Assembly: GCA_026397675.1 (NCBI GenBank) | Contig: JAPLUH010000432.1 | Span: 1 to 21,667, forward strand | Length of the DNA: 21,667 bases | Reading direction: 5' to 3' | Source of the DNA: Verrucomicrobiota bacterium | GTDB lineage: Bacteria > Verrucomicrobiota > Verrucomicrobiia > Limisphaerales > UBA9464 | Part shown: in pieces, positions 7,063 to 14,567 of the stretch | Position numbering within the stretch: position 1 is the stretch's first letter | How the letters are laid out: every line of letters starts with the position of its first letter | Position numbers and translations under genes: made by a program | Notes under the pieces: generated by a model | What the model was told of the DNA's origin: nothing | Databases searched by the model: none | Seen by the model: the letters and a program-made list of their open reading frames with translations, nothing else

Positions 7063-7806
7063 TCATCGAGGAACCGGGCCATCAAACGTCAACTCGGTCT
7101 TGGTCCCGCGGACGTCGTCGACCATGCTCACACTGCAAGTCCATCGGTCAGCCTGCTCGCGGAACTGGGTAATTGAGAAATGCTTGAGTCGGACGTTGCG
7201 CGCGTCATAAACCTCAGCACTCAAGACCACTCCCAGCTTTTCATCGATCCATGACCTGACCGAAGCAGGTCCTTCGGGTTTCTTGGACGTGCTTTCAAGT
7301 ACCTTGCACCATCGACCATTGCTCAATTTTCGGCCGTTAATCCGCTGTTCTTTCCAGTGAAGAAACTCCATACCCAATTCACTGAGTAAAAAATCACTGT
7401 TAGCTATTACTCTATCACCAGGCGCTAGGCCCTCCTTGGTGGACGGTTTCCCGGGAGCTTCGACCCATGCTTCATACGTCGGAGGACCCTCCGCATTGTA
7501 GTGGATCCTTGAAATCTCCCGCCCGCCCTTTCCGCCATCGCCTGCCACTTGGTATTCCACCGACCAACGACCCTTTCCCGGTTGAGTGATGACTGTCACC
7601 GGAATCTGACGGCGTCCCTCCCGATTGCGGATCTTCAAGACCGCCTGATTGGTCGATGGATCTTGGGGAACTACCGTGCGCAACCGCTGGGCCCACTCAC
7701 GTCCCAGGGACTCCGCGGACTCTTCGGCGCCCGCGACCGACAACAGTCCGGTCCAAATGACAAGAACCAGCATACACACCCTTACTGCTAAAGGCATGAG
7801 GCTCAT
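7063..7806 (-). CDS. LolA-like exported protein (outer membrane lipoprotein-sorting type)
   Basis: This 247-residue protein begins with a signal peptide (LAVRVCMLVLVIWTGLLSVAGA, cleavage near residue 28), so it is periplasmic or membrane-attached. The rest resembles the LolA/LolB-like 'outer membrane lipoprotein-sorting protein' family: repeated beta strands, and the signature FLLSELGMEFLHWKEQ followed by GRWCKVLEST and SWIDEKLGVVLSAEVYD. Such proteins are common in Verrucomicrobiota and may carry a lipid moiety, but true LolA activity is not shown. The frame is open further upstream to 7995, but the ATG at 7806 is chosen because it precedes the signal peptide and overlaps the stop of the upstream small gene as ATGA. 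This indicates translational coupling. Confidence 0.75.
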   Translation of the reverse strand: MSLMPLAVRVCMLVLVIWTGLLSVAGAEESAESLGREWAQRLRTVVPQDPSTNQAVLKIRNREGRRQIPVTVITQPGKGRWSVEYQVAGDGGKGGREISRIHYNAEGPPTYEAWVEAPGKPSTKEGLAPGDRVIANSDFLLSELGMEFLHWKEQRINGRKLSNGRWCKVLESTSKKPEGPASVRSWIDEKLGVVLSAEVYDARNVRLKHFSITQFREQADRWTCSVSMVDDVRGTKTELTFDGPVPR

Positions 7807-8012
7807 CGGAGAAGGACCTGGGGACGCTCTCCACGTCGACCTTGCACGATCAATCGAGGTCCCGCCTTGGCTGAAGCGCCGCCCGAACAGCCACACCCTC
7901 CCCCTCGGCTCCCCAAACGCCGCGGTCCCCATCGAGCCCAGAAGAACAACCCCAACGTGATTCCCACCACGCACAGAGCCGCTATTTTCTGCCAATCCAT
8001 AGGTCGCAGCAT
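7803..8012 (-). CDS. Tiny membrane protein with Gly/Cys-rich motif
   Basis: This 69-residue protein has one hydrophobic segment at residues 8-26 (KIAALCVVGITLGLFFWARW). It is followed by an Arg-rich stretch, then GGGCGCSGG with C40 and C42, and a basic tail. The gene is supported by three things: the coherent single-helix design, an ATGA overlap of its stop with the start of the LolA-like gene, and a GAGG about 11 nt before the ATG at 8012 (a second ATG is at 8000). The layout resembles other short Cys-rich membrane proteins such as FeoB-associated ones, but no real homology is claimed. It diverges from the lipoprotein gene at 8110, so 8013-8109 probably holds promoters in both directions. 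The function is unknown. Confidence 0.55.
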   Translation of the reverse strand: MLRPMDWQKIAALCVVGITLGLFFWARWGPRRLGSRGGGCGCSGGASAKAGPRLIVQGRRGERPQVLLR

Positions 8013-8109
8013 AACGGCCGACGCCTCAGGAGCAATCCCGCACGCCAGAACCGAATTTTGGCCACTCCACACGGTTGACCTGATCGCTGGGCATGCTTGT
8101 CTGTCCGCC

Positions 8110-8496
8110 ATGCAGCCCCCTCTCTTGGATTGGTTACGTCGCCGAGGATGGGTCTCGGCCTTCGGGCCGGCTCTCGTTGTCGGTTTGGTAGCCCTTTGCG
8201 GATGCTCCGCCTCCTCGCGAGCCCTGATACTCATGCCAGCTCCGGACTTCCCAGCCGTTATCCGCCCGCTCGATGCCAGCGTGGGCTCGGTGGTTCTGGT
8301 CAATGAACGCCTCCGGTTTGTAGTCCTCGATTATTCCTTTAGCACTCTGCCACCCACCGGGTCCTTTATGGAAGTATACCGTTCGTCCAACCGTGTGGGC
8401 CGAGTCCGGTTATCCCGATGGAGCAATCCAACGACCGCCGCCGCAGACATCATCGATGGAGCCCCCCAAATCGGTGATACCGCTCGGCCCGATTGA
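8110..8496 (+). CDS. Small hypothetical lipoprotein
   Basis: This 128-residue protein has an N-terminal Arg-rich region, a hydrophobic helix and a lipobox-like ALCGC followed by Ser. This suggests a lipid-anchored envelope protein. The mature part has the block SVGSVVLVNERLRFVVLDYSFSTLPPTGSFMEVYRSSNRVGRVRLSRW...AADIIDGAPQIGDTARPD. I recognise this as the small beta-rich domain common in Verrucomicrobiota lipoproteins of unknown function. The ATG at 8110 is chosen because the signal sequence follows it; the frame is open upstream to 7867 but would run antisense into the divergent gene. The stop overlaps the ATG of the cytochrome gene (TGATG), which implies a common transcript and translational coupling. 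Confidence 0.75.
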   Translation: MQPPLLDWLRRRGWVSAFGPALVVGLVALCGCSASSRALILMPAPDFPAVIRPLDASVGSVVLVNERLRFVVLDYSFSTLPPTGSFMEVYRSSNRVGRVRLSRWSNPTTAAADIIDGAPQIGDTARPD

Positions 8497-10556
8497 TGAC
8501 CGTTGAATTTGCGTTTCACCCACCCCTCCTTTGGATCGGTCGGGAGGCTGGCTTGACCCTCCTATGGGCCCGTCTACCATCCACCGCCGTGCGTTTCTTT
8601 TGCCTCTTCATTCGCAGCGTGATGCTGCTCTCTTCGGTCTGCCTCGGGCTCTTCGCGCTGAATGACCTGATGGCAGCCGAAGCGTCGGCCGGGTTGGCTC
8701 AAACTCTGCGCTCGGGAACCTCGTCCGATCACCGAGTTGCCGACGGGATCGCCTTGTTCGTGCCTTCCGGAGAACCCGCGACACCCTTTTTGGTTCCGGG
8801 GCCCTTCACCTCATCCTGGTCTGGAGAGCTCTCCGTCGATCTTCGAGGCGAATACTCCTTCCATGGACTCTTCACGGGGCATCTCAAAGTTTCCATTAAT
8901 GATACGGTGGTCCTCGATGCCGACGGCAAAAGCCCGGCTTGGATCGACAGCTCGAAGGTCCGACTCAACAAGGGAGCCAACAAACTCGTCACCGAATACT
9001 CGGCTCCTAAGACCGGGGAGGCACTGGTGCGTGTGTATTGGTCCGGCAAAGAGGTTCCCTTCAATCCCATTCCCGTGGGTGCCCTCAGCCACTCTGCCAG
9101 CGCGGACATCACCACGGCCAACCAACTGCGACGAGGCCGCGATCTGTTTGCAGAACTCCGGTGCTCGCACTGTCACACCACTCAGGGCGGCATGCCCGAT
9201 CTGAAGGCCGACGCTCCGACCTTCAATGGCATTGGCTCTCGGAGGCATTCGTCCTGGATGGCACAATGGATCGCCAACCCGGAATCCCTCCGACCCGGCT
9301 CTCCCATGCCCTCGCTCTTCCACGGAGCTGACACGGCCTCTCACTCCGAGGCCATTGCGGCCTTCCTAGGTTCCCTTAAGGCGACCACCCCTCTCAAACC
9401 CAGCGCTTCTTCCACGGCCGACCACGTCGAAGCCGGCAAGTCCCTGTATGAAAAACTCCACTGTGTCGCCTGCCACGTGGCTCCTGACGATGCCAAGGCC
9501 GACCCGACCAAGATTTCCCAAAAGCACGTGCTGGCCAAGTTCACTCCGGGTGCTCTGGTCGCCTTCCTCCTGAAGCCCTCGGAACACTTCGCGTGGATTG
9601 GCATGCCCAACTTTAAGCTCTCCAACGAAGAGGCGTTCCAATTGGCCGCTTACCTCGAATCCGCCGCAGACAAACCCTCGGAACGGACCATCGCCTCCGA
9701 TGAAGCCCTCATCCTCAAGGGCAAGAATCTGGTCCAGAGCAGTGGCTGCCTTAACTGTCACACTCTGGATCTCCCCAACACCTTCAAAGCTCCCGCCTTG
9801 GCCGAGCTCAAGCCCGACGCTTGGACCGCGGGCTGTCTGGCCTCCTCGCCCGCTCCTGAATCCAAAGCCCCCCGCTACACTCTCTCCTCCGCCGATCGCC
9901 TAGCCCTAGCCGCTTTCGGACGGACCGACCGTTCTTCGCTGACCCGACACACCGCCGCCGACTTCCTGGAACGACAATCGATGTCCCTGAATTGCAGGGA
10001 ATGCCACGGGAAATTCGAAGGCTTTCCTGTCTGGGAGCTCCTCGGTGGCAAGCTAAAGCCCGAGTGGGCCAGCCGGTTCATTGGCGGAACCGAGTCGTGG
10101 AAACCTCGCCCCTGGTTGGAGTCTCGGATGCCCGCGTTTCCCACCCACGCTGCCTTCTTGGGCCAAGGCTTAGCCACCGCCCATGGATTGCCTCCGGTGA
10201 CTCCTCCGGATGATGCTCCTGATGCCGAATTGGCCAAAGTGGGCCACAAACTCATCGGAACCTCTGGCGGCTTCGCCTGTATTTCCTGCCACAGCGTTGG
10301 CGACTTCGGCGCGACCCAAGTCTTCGAAGCTCCAGGCATCAACTTGGCTCACTCCTTTGAACGGTTGCAGCCCGACTTCTATCGCCGCTGGTTGCGCAAT
10401 CCTGTTTCCTTGGATCCCAATTCCAAGATGCCCGCTTACTTTGACGAAGAGGGCAAGAGTGCGCTGGCCGATGTGCTCGAAGGCGATGGTCCCAAGACCA
10501 TTCGCGCCCTTTGGGAATACATCCGACTCGGTTCCAAGATGCCCAAGCCAGAGTAG
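8496..10556 (+). CDS. Secreted pentahaem c-type cytochrome with PA14-like domain
   Basis: This 686-residue exported protein has a hydrophobic signal region at about residues 34-58. A beta-rich segment follows (about 75-200, with GEYSFHGLFTGHLKVSINDTVVLD) that resembles a PA14-type carbohydrate-binding domain. Five CxxCH haem c motifs come next, at residues 223 (CSHCH), 323 (CVACH), 418 (CLNCH), 500 (CRECH) and 595 (CISCH). Several MP motifs (PMPSLF, GMPNF, SRMPAF, SKMPAY) could provide Met ligands. The role is probably electron transfer in the periplasm or at the surface; the partner is unknown. The ATG at 8496 overlaps the stop of the lipoprotein gene. A GTG at 8589 or the ATG of residue 42 would give a shorter, more typical signal peptide. 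A hairpin without T tract follows. Confidence 0.88.
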   Translation: MTVEFAFHPPLLWIGREAGLTLLWARLPSTAVRFFCLFIRSVMLLSSVCLGLFALNDLMAAEASAGLAQTLRSGTSSDHRVADGIALFVPSGEPATPFLVPGPFTSSWSGELSVDLRGEYSFHGLFTGHLKVSINDTVVLDADGKSPAWIDSSKVRLNKGANKLVTEYSAPKTGEALVRVYWSGKEVPFNPIPVGALSHSASADITTANQLRRGRDLFAELRCSHCHTTQGGMPDLKADAPTFNGIGSRRHSSWMAQWIANPESLRPGSPMPSLFHGADTASHSEAIAAFLGSLKATTPLKPSASSTADHVEAGKSLYEKLHCVACHVAPDDAKADPTKISQKHVLAKFTPGALVAFLLKPSEHFAWIGMPNFKLSNEEAFQLAAYLESAADKPSERTIASDEALILKGKNLVQSSGCLNCHTLDLPNTFKAPALAELKPDAWTAGCLASSPAPESKAPRYTLSSADRLALAAFGRTDRSSLTRHTAADFLERQSMSLNCRECHGKFEGFPVWELLGGKLKPEWASRFIGGTESWKPRPWLESRMPAFPTHAAFLGQGLATAHGLPPVTPPDDAPDAELAKVGHKLIGTSGGFACISCHSVGDFGATQVFEAPGINLAHSFERLQPDFYRRWLRNPVSLDPNSKMPAYFDEEGKSALADVLEGDGPKTIRALWEYIRLGSKMPKPE

Positions 10557-10585
10557 TCCTCGCTGGCTTGGCCTATCGACACAAG

Positions 10586-10616
10586 GAACCCCGGGCCCAT
10601 TGCGGCACCGGGGTTC
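10586..10616 (+). terminator. Hairpin behind the cytochrome gene
   Basis: GAACCCCGG (10586-10594) and CCGGGGTTC (10608-10616) form a perfect 9-bp stem with a 13-nt loop, 30 bp behind the stop. No T tract follows, so it may act as a transcript-stabilising hairpin or work with Rho. Confidence 0.5.
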
Positions 10617-10639
10617 AACGAAGCGAAACCAAGGTCATC

Positions 10640-10663
10640 CGTAGGTTTTGTCTGAAACCTACG
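10640..10663. terminator. Second hairpin between convergent genes
   Basis: CGTAGGTTT (10640-10648) and AAACCTACG (10655-10663) form a perfect 9-bp stem with a 6-nt loop. It lies between the convergent cytochrome and isomerase genes and could serve either strand. It lacks a T tract on both sides. Confidence 0.4.
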
Positions 10664-10738
10664 ACCCTGACTGATGGATGAATCTAAGCTTTGGGTCTCA
10701 AGAACTATCGGAGCGCCTTCTTCAAGGCCCGCTGAGCG

Positions 10739-11623
10739 TTACCAGCGCACGCTCTCGAGAAACTTCAACGACTGCGGGATTTGCTCCACGCTAGAGGCCG
10801 ATTCATCCTCAATAAAGTAGTGCTTCACGCCCGACTTCTGGGCGGCCTTCAAAATCTTAGGCCAGTCCATTTGACCGGTGCCCAATGCCACGTCGTTGTT
10901 GGGATCGGTTCCTCCGTTGTGGAAACCCGTCGGCACGCCCTTCTTCAGGTCTTTCAAGTGCATCAACTCCCAGCGACCGGGATATTTGGCCAGCCAGGCA
11001 GCCGGATCCTCTCCGGGATATTGTACCCAAAGGATGTCCATTTCGAAGGCCACGTAGCGCGAGTCGGTTTCCCGAATAAGAATGTCCATCGCCTTCAAAC
11101 CCGAACTATTCCGATGTTTAAACTCATAGCCATGGCAGTGGTAGAAAACCTTGATGCCATGGGCCGCCAACGCTTTACCGGCCTTGTTGAAATCCGCGGC
11201 AGCCTTGTGGGCGGCCTCTATGTCGAACTCGCCCTTGCCTTTAATCCACGCTGCCCCGACATACCGGATCCCCAACTCCTGGCATTCCTTGGCCACGGCC
11301 TCGGTGTCTCCAGTGATGCGATCCATCGGAAAATGACCGGCGATGGGCTTTAGGCCGGCCTGGTCTAGAATCTGGCGAAAGGCCGGATTCTTCAGGTTGT
11401 AGTTGCCGGCCAACTCGACCTCCTGAATACCGAAGCCTTTCACCGTTCCTATGGTCTGAGGAACGTTGCGGGTGAATTGGGCCCGGAGGCTGTAAAGCTG
11501 GATGCCAATCGGACCCCGGAAATGGGAACCGGTGCCGACGGAGGCGGTGTGAGTCGAGCAACCCACGGCGACCCAAGCGGCCACCAGTGCAGTCCAGAGG
11601 TACGGACGAAGCGATGTCTTCAT
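10739..11623 (-). CDS. Lipoprotein sugar-phosphate isomerase/epimerase (xylose isomerase-like TIM barrel)
   Basis: This 294-residue protein has a lipoprotein signal (residues 1-22, lipobox AVGC with C22), so it is anchored to an envelope membrane. The catalytic part is an AP-endonuclease-2/xylose-isomerase-like TIM barrel. It begins IGIQLYSLRAQF and contains VELAGNYNL, FYHCHGYEF, YVAFEMDILWVQYPGEDP, ELMHLKDLKKG and YFIEDES, which hold the acidic and His residues that usually bind a divalent metal. Enzymes of this family isomerise or epimerise sugars such as hexuloses and inosose; the substrate here is unknown. It lies 92 bp downstream of dnaN on the same strand, with a weak hairpin between, so it may be partly co-transcribed. 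No clear Shine-Dalgarno sequence. Confidence 0.88.
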   Translation of the reverse strand: MKTSLRPYLWTALVAAWVAVGCSTHTASVGTGSHFRGPIGIQLYSLRAQFTRNVPQTIGTVKGFGIQEVELAGNYNLKNPAFRQILDQAGLKPIAGHFPMDRITGDTEAVAKECQELGIRYVGAAWIKGKGEFDIEAAHKAAADFNKAGKALAAHGIKVFYHCHGYEFKHRNSSGLKAMDILIRETDSRYVAFEMDILWVQYPGEDPAAWLAKYPGRWELMHLKDLKKGVPTGFHNGGTDPNNDVALGTGQMDWPKILKAAQKSGVKHYFIEDESASSVEQIPQSLKFLESVRW

Positions 11624-11688
11624 GGAAGAGCCAGAGTCAACCTCATCGTGTTGGTATGGCGCAACCGGGGAATGGGCCGCTTAGGGCA

Positions 11689-11708
11689 GGCTCATCGTTC
11701 GACGAGCC
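11689..11708 (-). terminator. Weak hairpin behind dnaN
   Basis: On the minus strand GGCTC (11708-11704) pairs with GAGCC (11693-11689), and TC/GA can add two more pairs around a GAAC loop. No T tract follows. It sits just behind the dnaN stop and could partly end dnaN transcription. Confidence 0.3.
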
Positions 11709-11715
11709 CCCTCCT

Positions 11716-12831
11716 TCAGCTCATGCGCATCGGCATAATCACGTACAGGAATGGCTCGTTGGTCTTCAGAACTCCCGGGCTCAGTTCGTCGATGAGTTCA
11801 AAATAAACCTCATCGGTGTCCAAGGCTTTCAAGGGATCCATGAGGTAGCCAGGGTTGAAAGCGATGGCGAAATCCTTGCCTTGATACTTAATGGCCACCG
11901 TTTGACGGGCCTCACCCACTTCAGGGGCATTGGCCGTGATGGCCAACTGATTGCGGCTGAAGGTCAACTTCACCGAATTTTGCTTATCGGTGGTCATGAT
12001 CTCCGCCAGACGCAGTGACTTGAGAAATTCCTCCCGATTGAGAGGCACCCGCTCCAAGGGCTCGGCTGGGATCACCTGGCGATAGTTCGGATACACTCCG
12101 TCGACCAACTTGGTCACAAGGATCGCCGAAACAGCGCCCTCGGTAGCAGGCTGAGTCGCAAACGAGGCTTGGTTCTCGGTAAACTTCACCTCCACGTTAC
12201 CACCACCCTGAAGCAAGCGAGTCAGTTCGTTGATGGCTTTGGTGGGGAGGATGAAATCGGCCTGATTATCGGCTGAAATCTCCAATTCCTCTTCACACAA
12301 GGCGAGCCGACGTCCATCGGTGGCAACCAAGATCAGCTTGTTTTCCTTGAGGCTGATATAAATTCCATTGAGCACAAAACGGCTCTCGTCGGTTGACACC
12401 GCGAAACTCGTTTTGCGGAGCATCCCTTTGAGTTTGTCCTGAGGGATGATCACCGTGCGATTCTGAGCGAACACTGGCAACGGAGGGAATTCCTCGGCCG
12501 CTAGACCGTTGACCTTGAAAAACGCACTTCCCGCACGGATCGAGGCCACCGACTTCTCGTCGATTTCGAGCTCGATGTCCGTGGAGGTCAGCTCTCGAGT
12601 GATGTCGACGAGCTTCTTCACCGGCAGTGTTGCCCGACCCGGCTGCTCGACGGTGGCGGCGACCGAACAGGTGATCGTCACATCTAGATCGGTGGCGGTC
12701 AGCGACAGGCGCCGATCACCCGTCTCCAACAGAACATTGGACAGGATGGGGAGCGTTGATCGTGACCCCACGATATTCTGTACGGCCTGAAGGCCAACGA
12801 GCAGCTGATCCTTGGCGATCGTTAGTTTCAT
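11716..12831 (-). CDS. dnaN: DNA polymerase III subunit beta (sliding clamp)
   Basis: The 371-residue protein matches the bacterial sliding clamp along its whole length. It starts MKLTIAKDQLLVGLQAVQNIVGSRSTLPILSNVLLE and contains the domain 2 block TDESRFVLNGIYI. It ends FLYVIMPMRM, the typical PM(R)-type C-terminus. The clamp is a ring-shaped dimer of three-domain subunits that gives DNA polymerase III processivity. Length is normal. dnaN is usually next to dnaA and recF near the origin; here the neighbours are a sugar isomerase lipoprotein (downstream) and a pterin dehydratase (upstream, divergent), so the classical cluster is broken. The start has no strong Shine-Dalgarno sequence. The upstream region holds a palindrome and a large stem-loop. 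Confidence 0.98.
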   Translation of the reverse strand: MKLTIAKDQLLVGLQAVQNIVGSRSTLPILSNVLLETGDRRLSLTATDLDVTITCSVAATVEQPGRATLPVKKLVDITRELTSTDIELEIDEKSVASIRAGSAFFKVNGLAAEEFPPLPVFAQNRTVIIPQDKLKGMLRKTSFAVSTDESRFVLNGIYISLKENKLILVATDGRRLALCEEELEISADNQADFILPTKAINELTRLLQGGGNVEVKFTENQASFATQPATEGAVSAILVTKLVDGVYPNYRQVIPAEPLERVPLNREEFLKSLRLAEIMTTDKQNSVKLTFSRNQLAITANAPEVGEARQTVAIKYQGKDFAIAFNPGYLMDPLKALDTDEVYFELIDELSPGVLKTNEPFLYVIMPMRMS

Positions 12832-12869
12832 GTTCGGCTTACTATCAATGGAGAGTCTTCAAAGAGAAA

Positions 12870-12884
12870 GTCCTTAGTAAGGAC
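12870..12884. promoter_or_regulatory. 15-bp palindrome upstream of dnaN
   Basis: GTCCTTA-G-TAAGGAC is perfectly symmetric around a central base. It sits 38-53 bp upstream of the dnaN start codon, a position where an operator or promoter-proximal protein site would be expected. Its use is not known. Confidence 0.4.
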
Positions 12885-12949
12885 GGTGAACAAAGCCTAC
12901 AACCGAAGCAAACCCCGTCAAACAGGGCTTAAAAAACAATTTCGAGCGG

Positions 12950-13042
12950 TGAACTCTTTTGGGAACAACCCGGGCCGAAGGCTGAAATGGCGGTTGTTGG
13001 TGCCCTATCGGCACTCCATTAGACCGTTGTTCCCAAAGTTCA
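12950..13042. other. Large nested stem-loop between dnaN and the pterin dehydratase gene
   Basis: TTTGGGAACAAC (12958-12969) pairs perfectly with GTTGTTCCCAAA (13026-13037). After a 3-nt bulge on the left, TGAAC (12950-12954) pairs with GTTCA (13038-13042), for 17 bp in all. Inside, AATGG (12986-12990) pairs with CCATT (13016-13020), and GTGCC (13000-13004) with GGCAC (13010-13014) around a 5-nt loop. A further small hairpin GGCC-GAA-GGCT lies at 12973-12983. Such nesting suggests a structured RNA: a dnaN leader element or a small RNA with an asymmetric internal bulge. No known RNA class was recognised and the strand is undecided. Confidence 0.45.
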
Positions 13043-13079
13043 GCGAAGAACTTCCTGCTCGCGAAGCTTGAACTGGAAG

Positions 13080-13097
13080 AAACCGTTCGTACGGTTT
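13080..13097. other. Hairpin directly before the pterin dehydratase start
   Basis: AAACCGT (13080-13086) and ACGGTTT (13091-13097) form a 7-bp stem with a TCGT tetraloop. It ends 7 nt before the ATG at 13105 and would cover the ribosome-landing area if the transcript starts upstream. Confidence 0.35.
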
Positions 13098-13104
13098 GCC
13101 ACCG

Positions 13105-13386
13105 ATGGATGCCGTGAAGAGGGATGGAACCACCAATATTCGGGGATGGACCTTGGAACGCGGGCGTTTGGTGCGAACAGAGGTGTTTTCGAATTTCCAA
13201 GCAGCCATGCGCTGGGTCAATCGCGTAGCCCTTCTGGCTGAGCAACGGAACCACCATCCAGACATCGATATTCGCTGGAATCGTGTGACTTTGACCCTGA
13301 TGACGCATGAAGCGGATGGATTGACCGATCGAGATTGGTCGTGGATTCAGGCCGCTGAGACCCAATTGGTGATCGATGACCGTTGA
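13105..13386 (+). CDS. phhB: Pterin-4a-carbinolamine dehydratase
   Basis: This 93-residue protein contains the family signature EQRNHHPDIDIRW...LTLMTHEADGLTDRD. H50, H51 and H68 match the three catalytic histidines and D77 the conserved acid. The enzyme dehydrates 4a-hydroxytetrahydrobiopterin during cofactor recycling by aromatic amino acid hydroxylases; in many bacteria it is a stand-alone housekeeping protein, and no hydroxylase gene is in this window. Length is normal. The ATG at 13105 is preferred over an in-frame TTG at 13096; a stop at 13069-13071 limits the frame. It diverges from dnaN and converges on the uracil-DNA glycosylase gene. Confidence 0.93.
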   Translation: MDAVKRDGTTNIRGWTLERGRLVRTEVFSNFQAAMRWVNRVALLAEQRNHHPDIDIRWNRVTLTLMTHEADGLTDRDWSWIQAAETQLVIDDR

Positions 13387-13443
13387 TCCATAATTGGGAG
13401 TGGGTAAAAAGGCTTTAAAAGGGGAATAAAAAAAGGCTGATCG

Positions 13444-14460
13444 CTAATCCTTAGTCAGAAAAAACCCTCGTTGCTTCGTTGAAACAGGATAGCCCGCCCG
13501 CTCCAGCACCTGAAGCATGTCTTCCCAAACTTTTCGTTTTTCCGAAAGGGCCTGATTTCGGAGCAAGTACGCTGGATGGTAGGTCGGCATGAGGGGTATG
13601 CCGCGATAGTTCTGCCACGAGCCCCTCAATTGGCTGATACCCGCCGTTCCCTTGCCCAAGAGACCTTCGACCGCACTGGCTCCTAACGCCACCAGGACGG
13701 AGGGTTGGACCAGATCGATTTGCCGATCTAGCCACGGAATACACGTTGCGACCTCTTCGGGCCTCGGCTTGCGATTTCCTGCCGTGTCACCGGGAGTATC
13801 TGGTCGGCATTTGAGGATATTGGCTATAAAGACGGAATCTCGTCCCAGGCCCATCGCGGTCAGGATCTTTGAGAGGAGCTCTCCGGCTGGGCCCACGAAG
13901 GGTTGACCACTCAAATCATCTTCAACTCCGGGAGCCTCACCGACAAACAAGATCTTGGCCTGGATGTCGCCGACGCCAAAAACCACCGAATGACGAGAAG
14001 TAGCGAGATGGGAGCAGCGGGAACAGGCGAGAATTTCAGCCCGGAGTTCGGCCACAGCAGCGGCTCTGGCCTCAGCCGGCAAGGGAGGTGGTAACGGAGC
14101 GGCAACGAGGGAATTTTTCGGACTAAAAGAGGCAGAGGGAAGGGCTGAAACGGCCTTCGACCACCGTGACACGGCCGCCTCAGAACGGACGGCGGTAGGA
14201 ACAACCAACGACCGAGGAGACGCGGAGGCCAAACGCTCCGGCGGAACAAAAGACATCGGAGAATCCTGAATTGCGGGCCCAGTCGGTTTGGCAGCCTCGC
14301 GACGCACCAACGAAGGAAGAGGATTAAGAGGCTTTAGAGCGGGGCTAACAATTGAAAGGAGGGTTTCGCGACGCACCGGTACCCAACCAGCACCTCGGTC
14401 TTTCAAGGTCTCCAGATGGGCGATGGTCGCATCCAACAATTGCAAGTAAGCAGAAGACAT
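13444..14460 (-). CDS. Uracil-DNA glycosylase, family 4 (iron-sulfur)
   Basis: The protein has 338 residues from ATG 14460, which has a GGAG about 10 nt upstream; a start at 14496 lacks this. The catalytic domain occupies residues 140-338. It has four cysteines for a 4Fe-4S cluster (C146-x2-C149, C218, C240), the motif GEAPG (174-178) with DLSGQPFVGPAG, NILKCRPDTPG, and the second motif HPAYLL (295-300). Family 4 enzymes remove uracil from DNA as the first step of base excision repair. The first 125 residues are unusual: a short helical start followed by a Pro/Ala/Ser-rich, probably disordered linker, which is also seen in related proteins annotated as phage-type polymerase-related. It is divergent from pyk. 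Confidence 0.93.
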   Translation of the reverse strand: MSSAYLQLLDATIAHLETLKDRGAGWVPVRRETLLSIVSPALKPLNPLPSLVRREAAKPTGPAIQDSPMSFVPPERLASASPRSLVVPTAVRSEAAVSRWSKAVSALPSASFSPKNSLVAAPLPPPLPAEARAAAVAELRAEILACSRCSHLATSRHSVVFGVGDIQAKILFVGEAPGVEDDLSGQPFVGPAGELLSKILTAMGLGRDSVFIANILKCRPDTPGDTAGNRKPRPEEVATCIPWLDRQIDLVQPSVLVALGASAVEGLLGKGTAGISQLRGSWQNYRGIPLMPTYHPAYLLRNQALSEKRKVWEDMLQVLERAGYPVSTKQRGFFLTKD

Positions 14461-14567
14461 CGGGTCCGAACTCCACAGTCTAATCAATCGGATCATTTGC
14501 CAAGCGCCGTTGACCCGGCTCGAGATGGAGTGATGCTTCGACCAGACAAACCCACACCAGAAGACCC

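Noticed and set aside
9470..9482. CACGTG core inside the cytochrome gene as a third parS
   Set aside because: The flanks read GCCACGTGGC and lack the TGTT/AACA arms required for parS; it encodes ordinary cytochrome residues after CVACH.
12832..13104. Replication origin next to dnaN
   Set aside because: No DnaA boxes (TTATNCACA or complement) or AT-rich unwinding region were seen, so the nearby origin is inferred only from gene and parS content.
12874..13365. 163-codon minus-strand frame opposite the pterin dehydratase gene
   Set aside because: The plus strand holds a complete pterin dehydratase with its catalytic histidines, and the frame also crosses the nested stem-loop.
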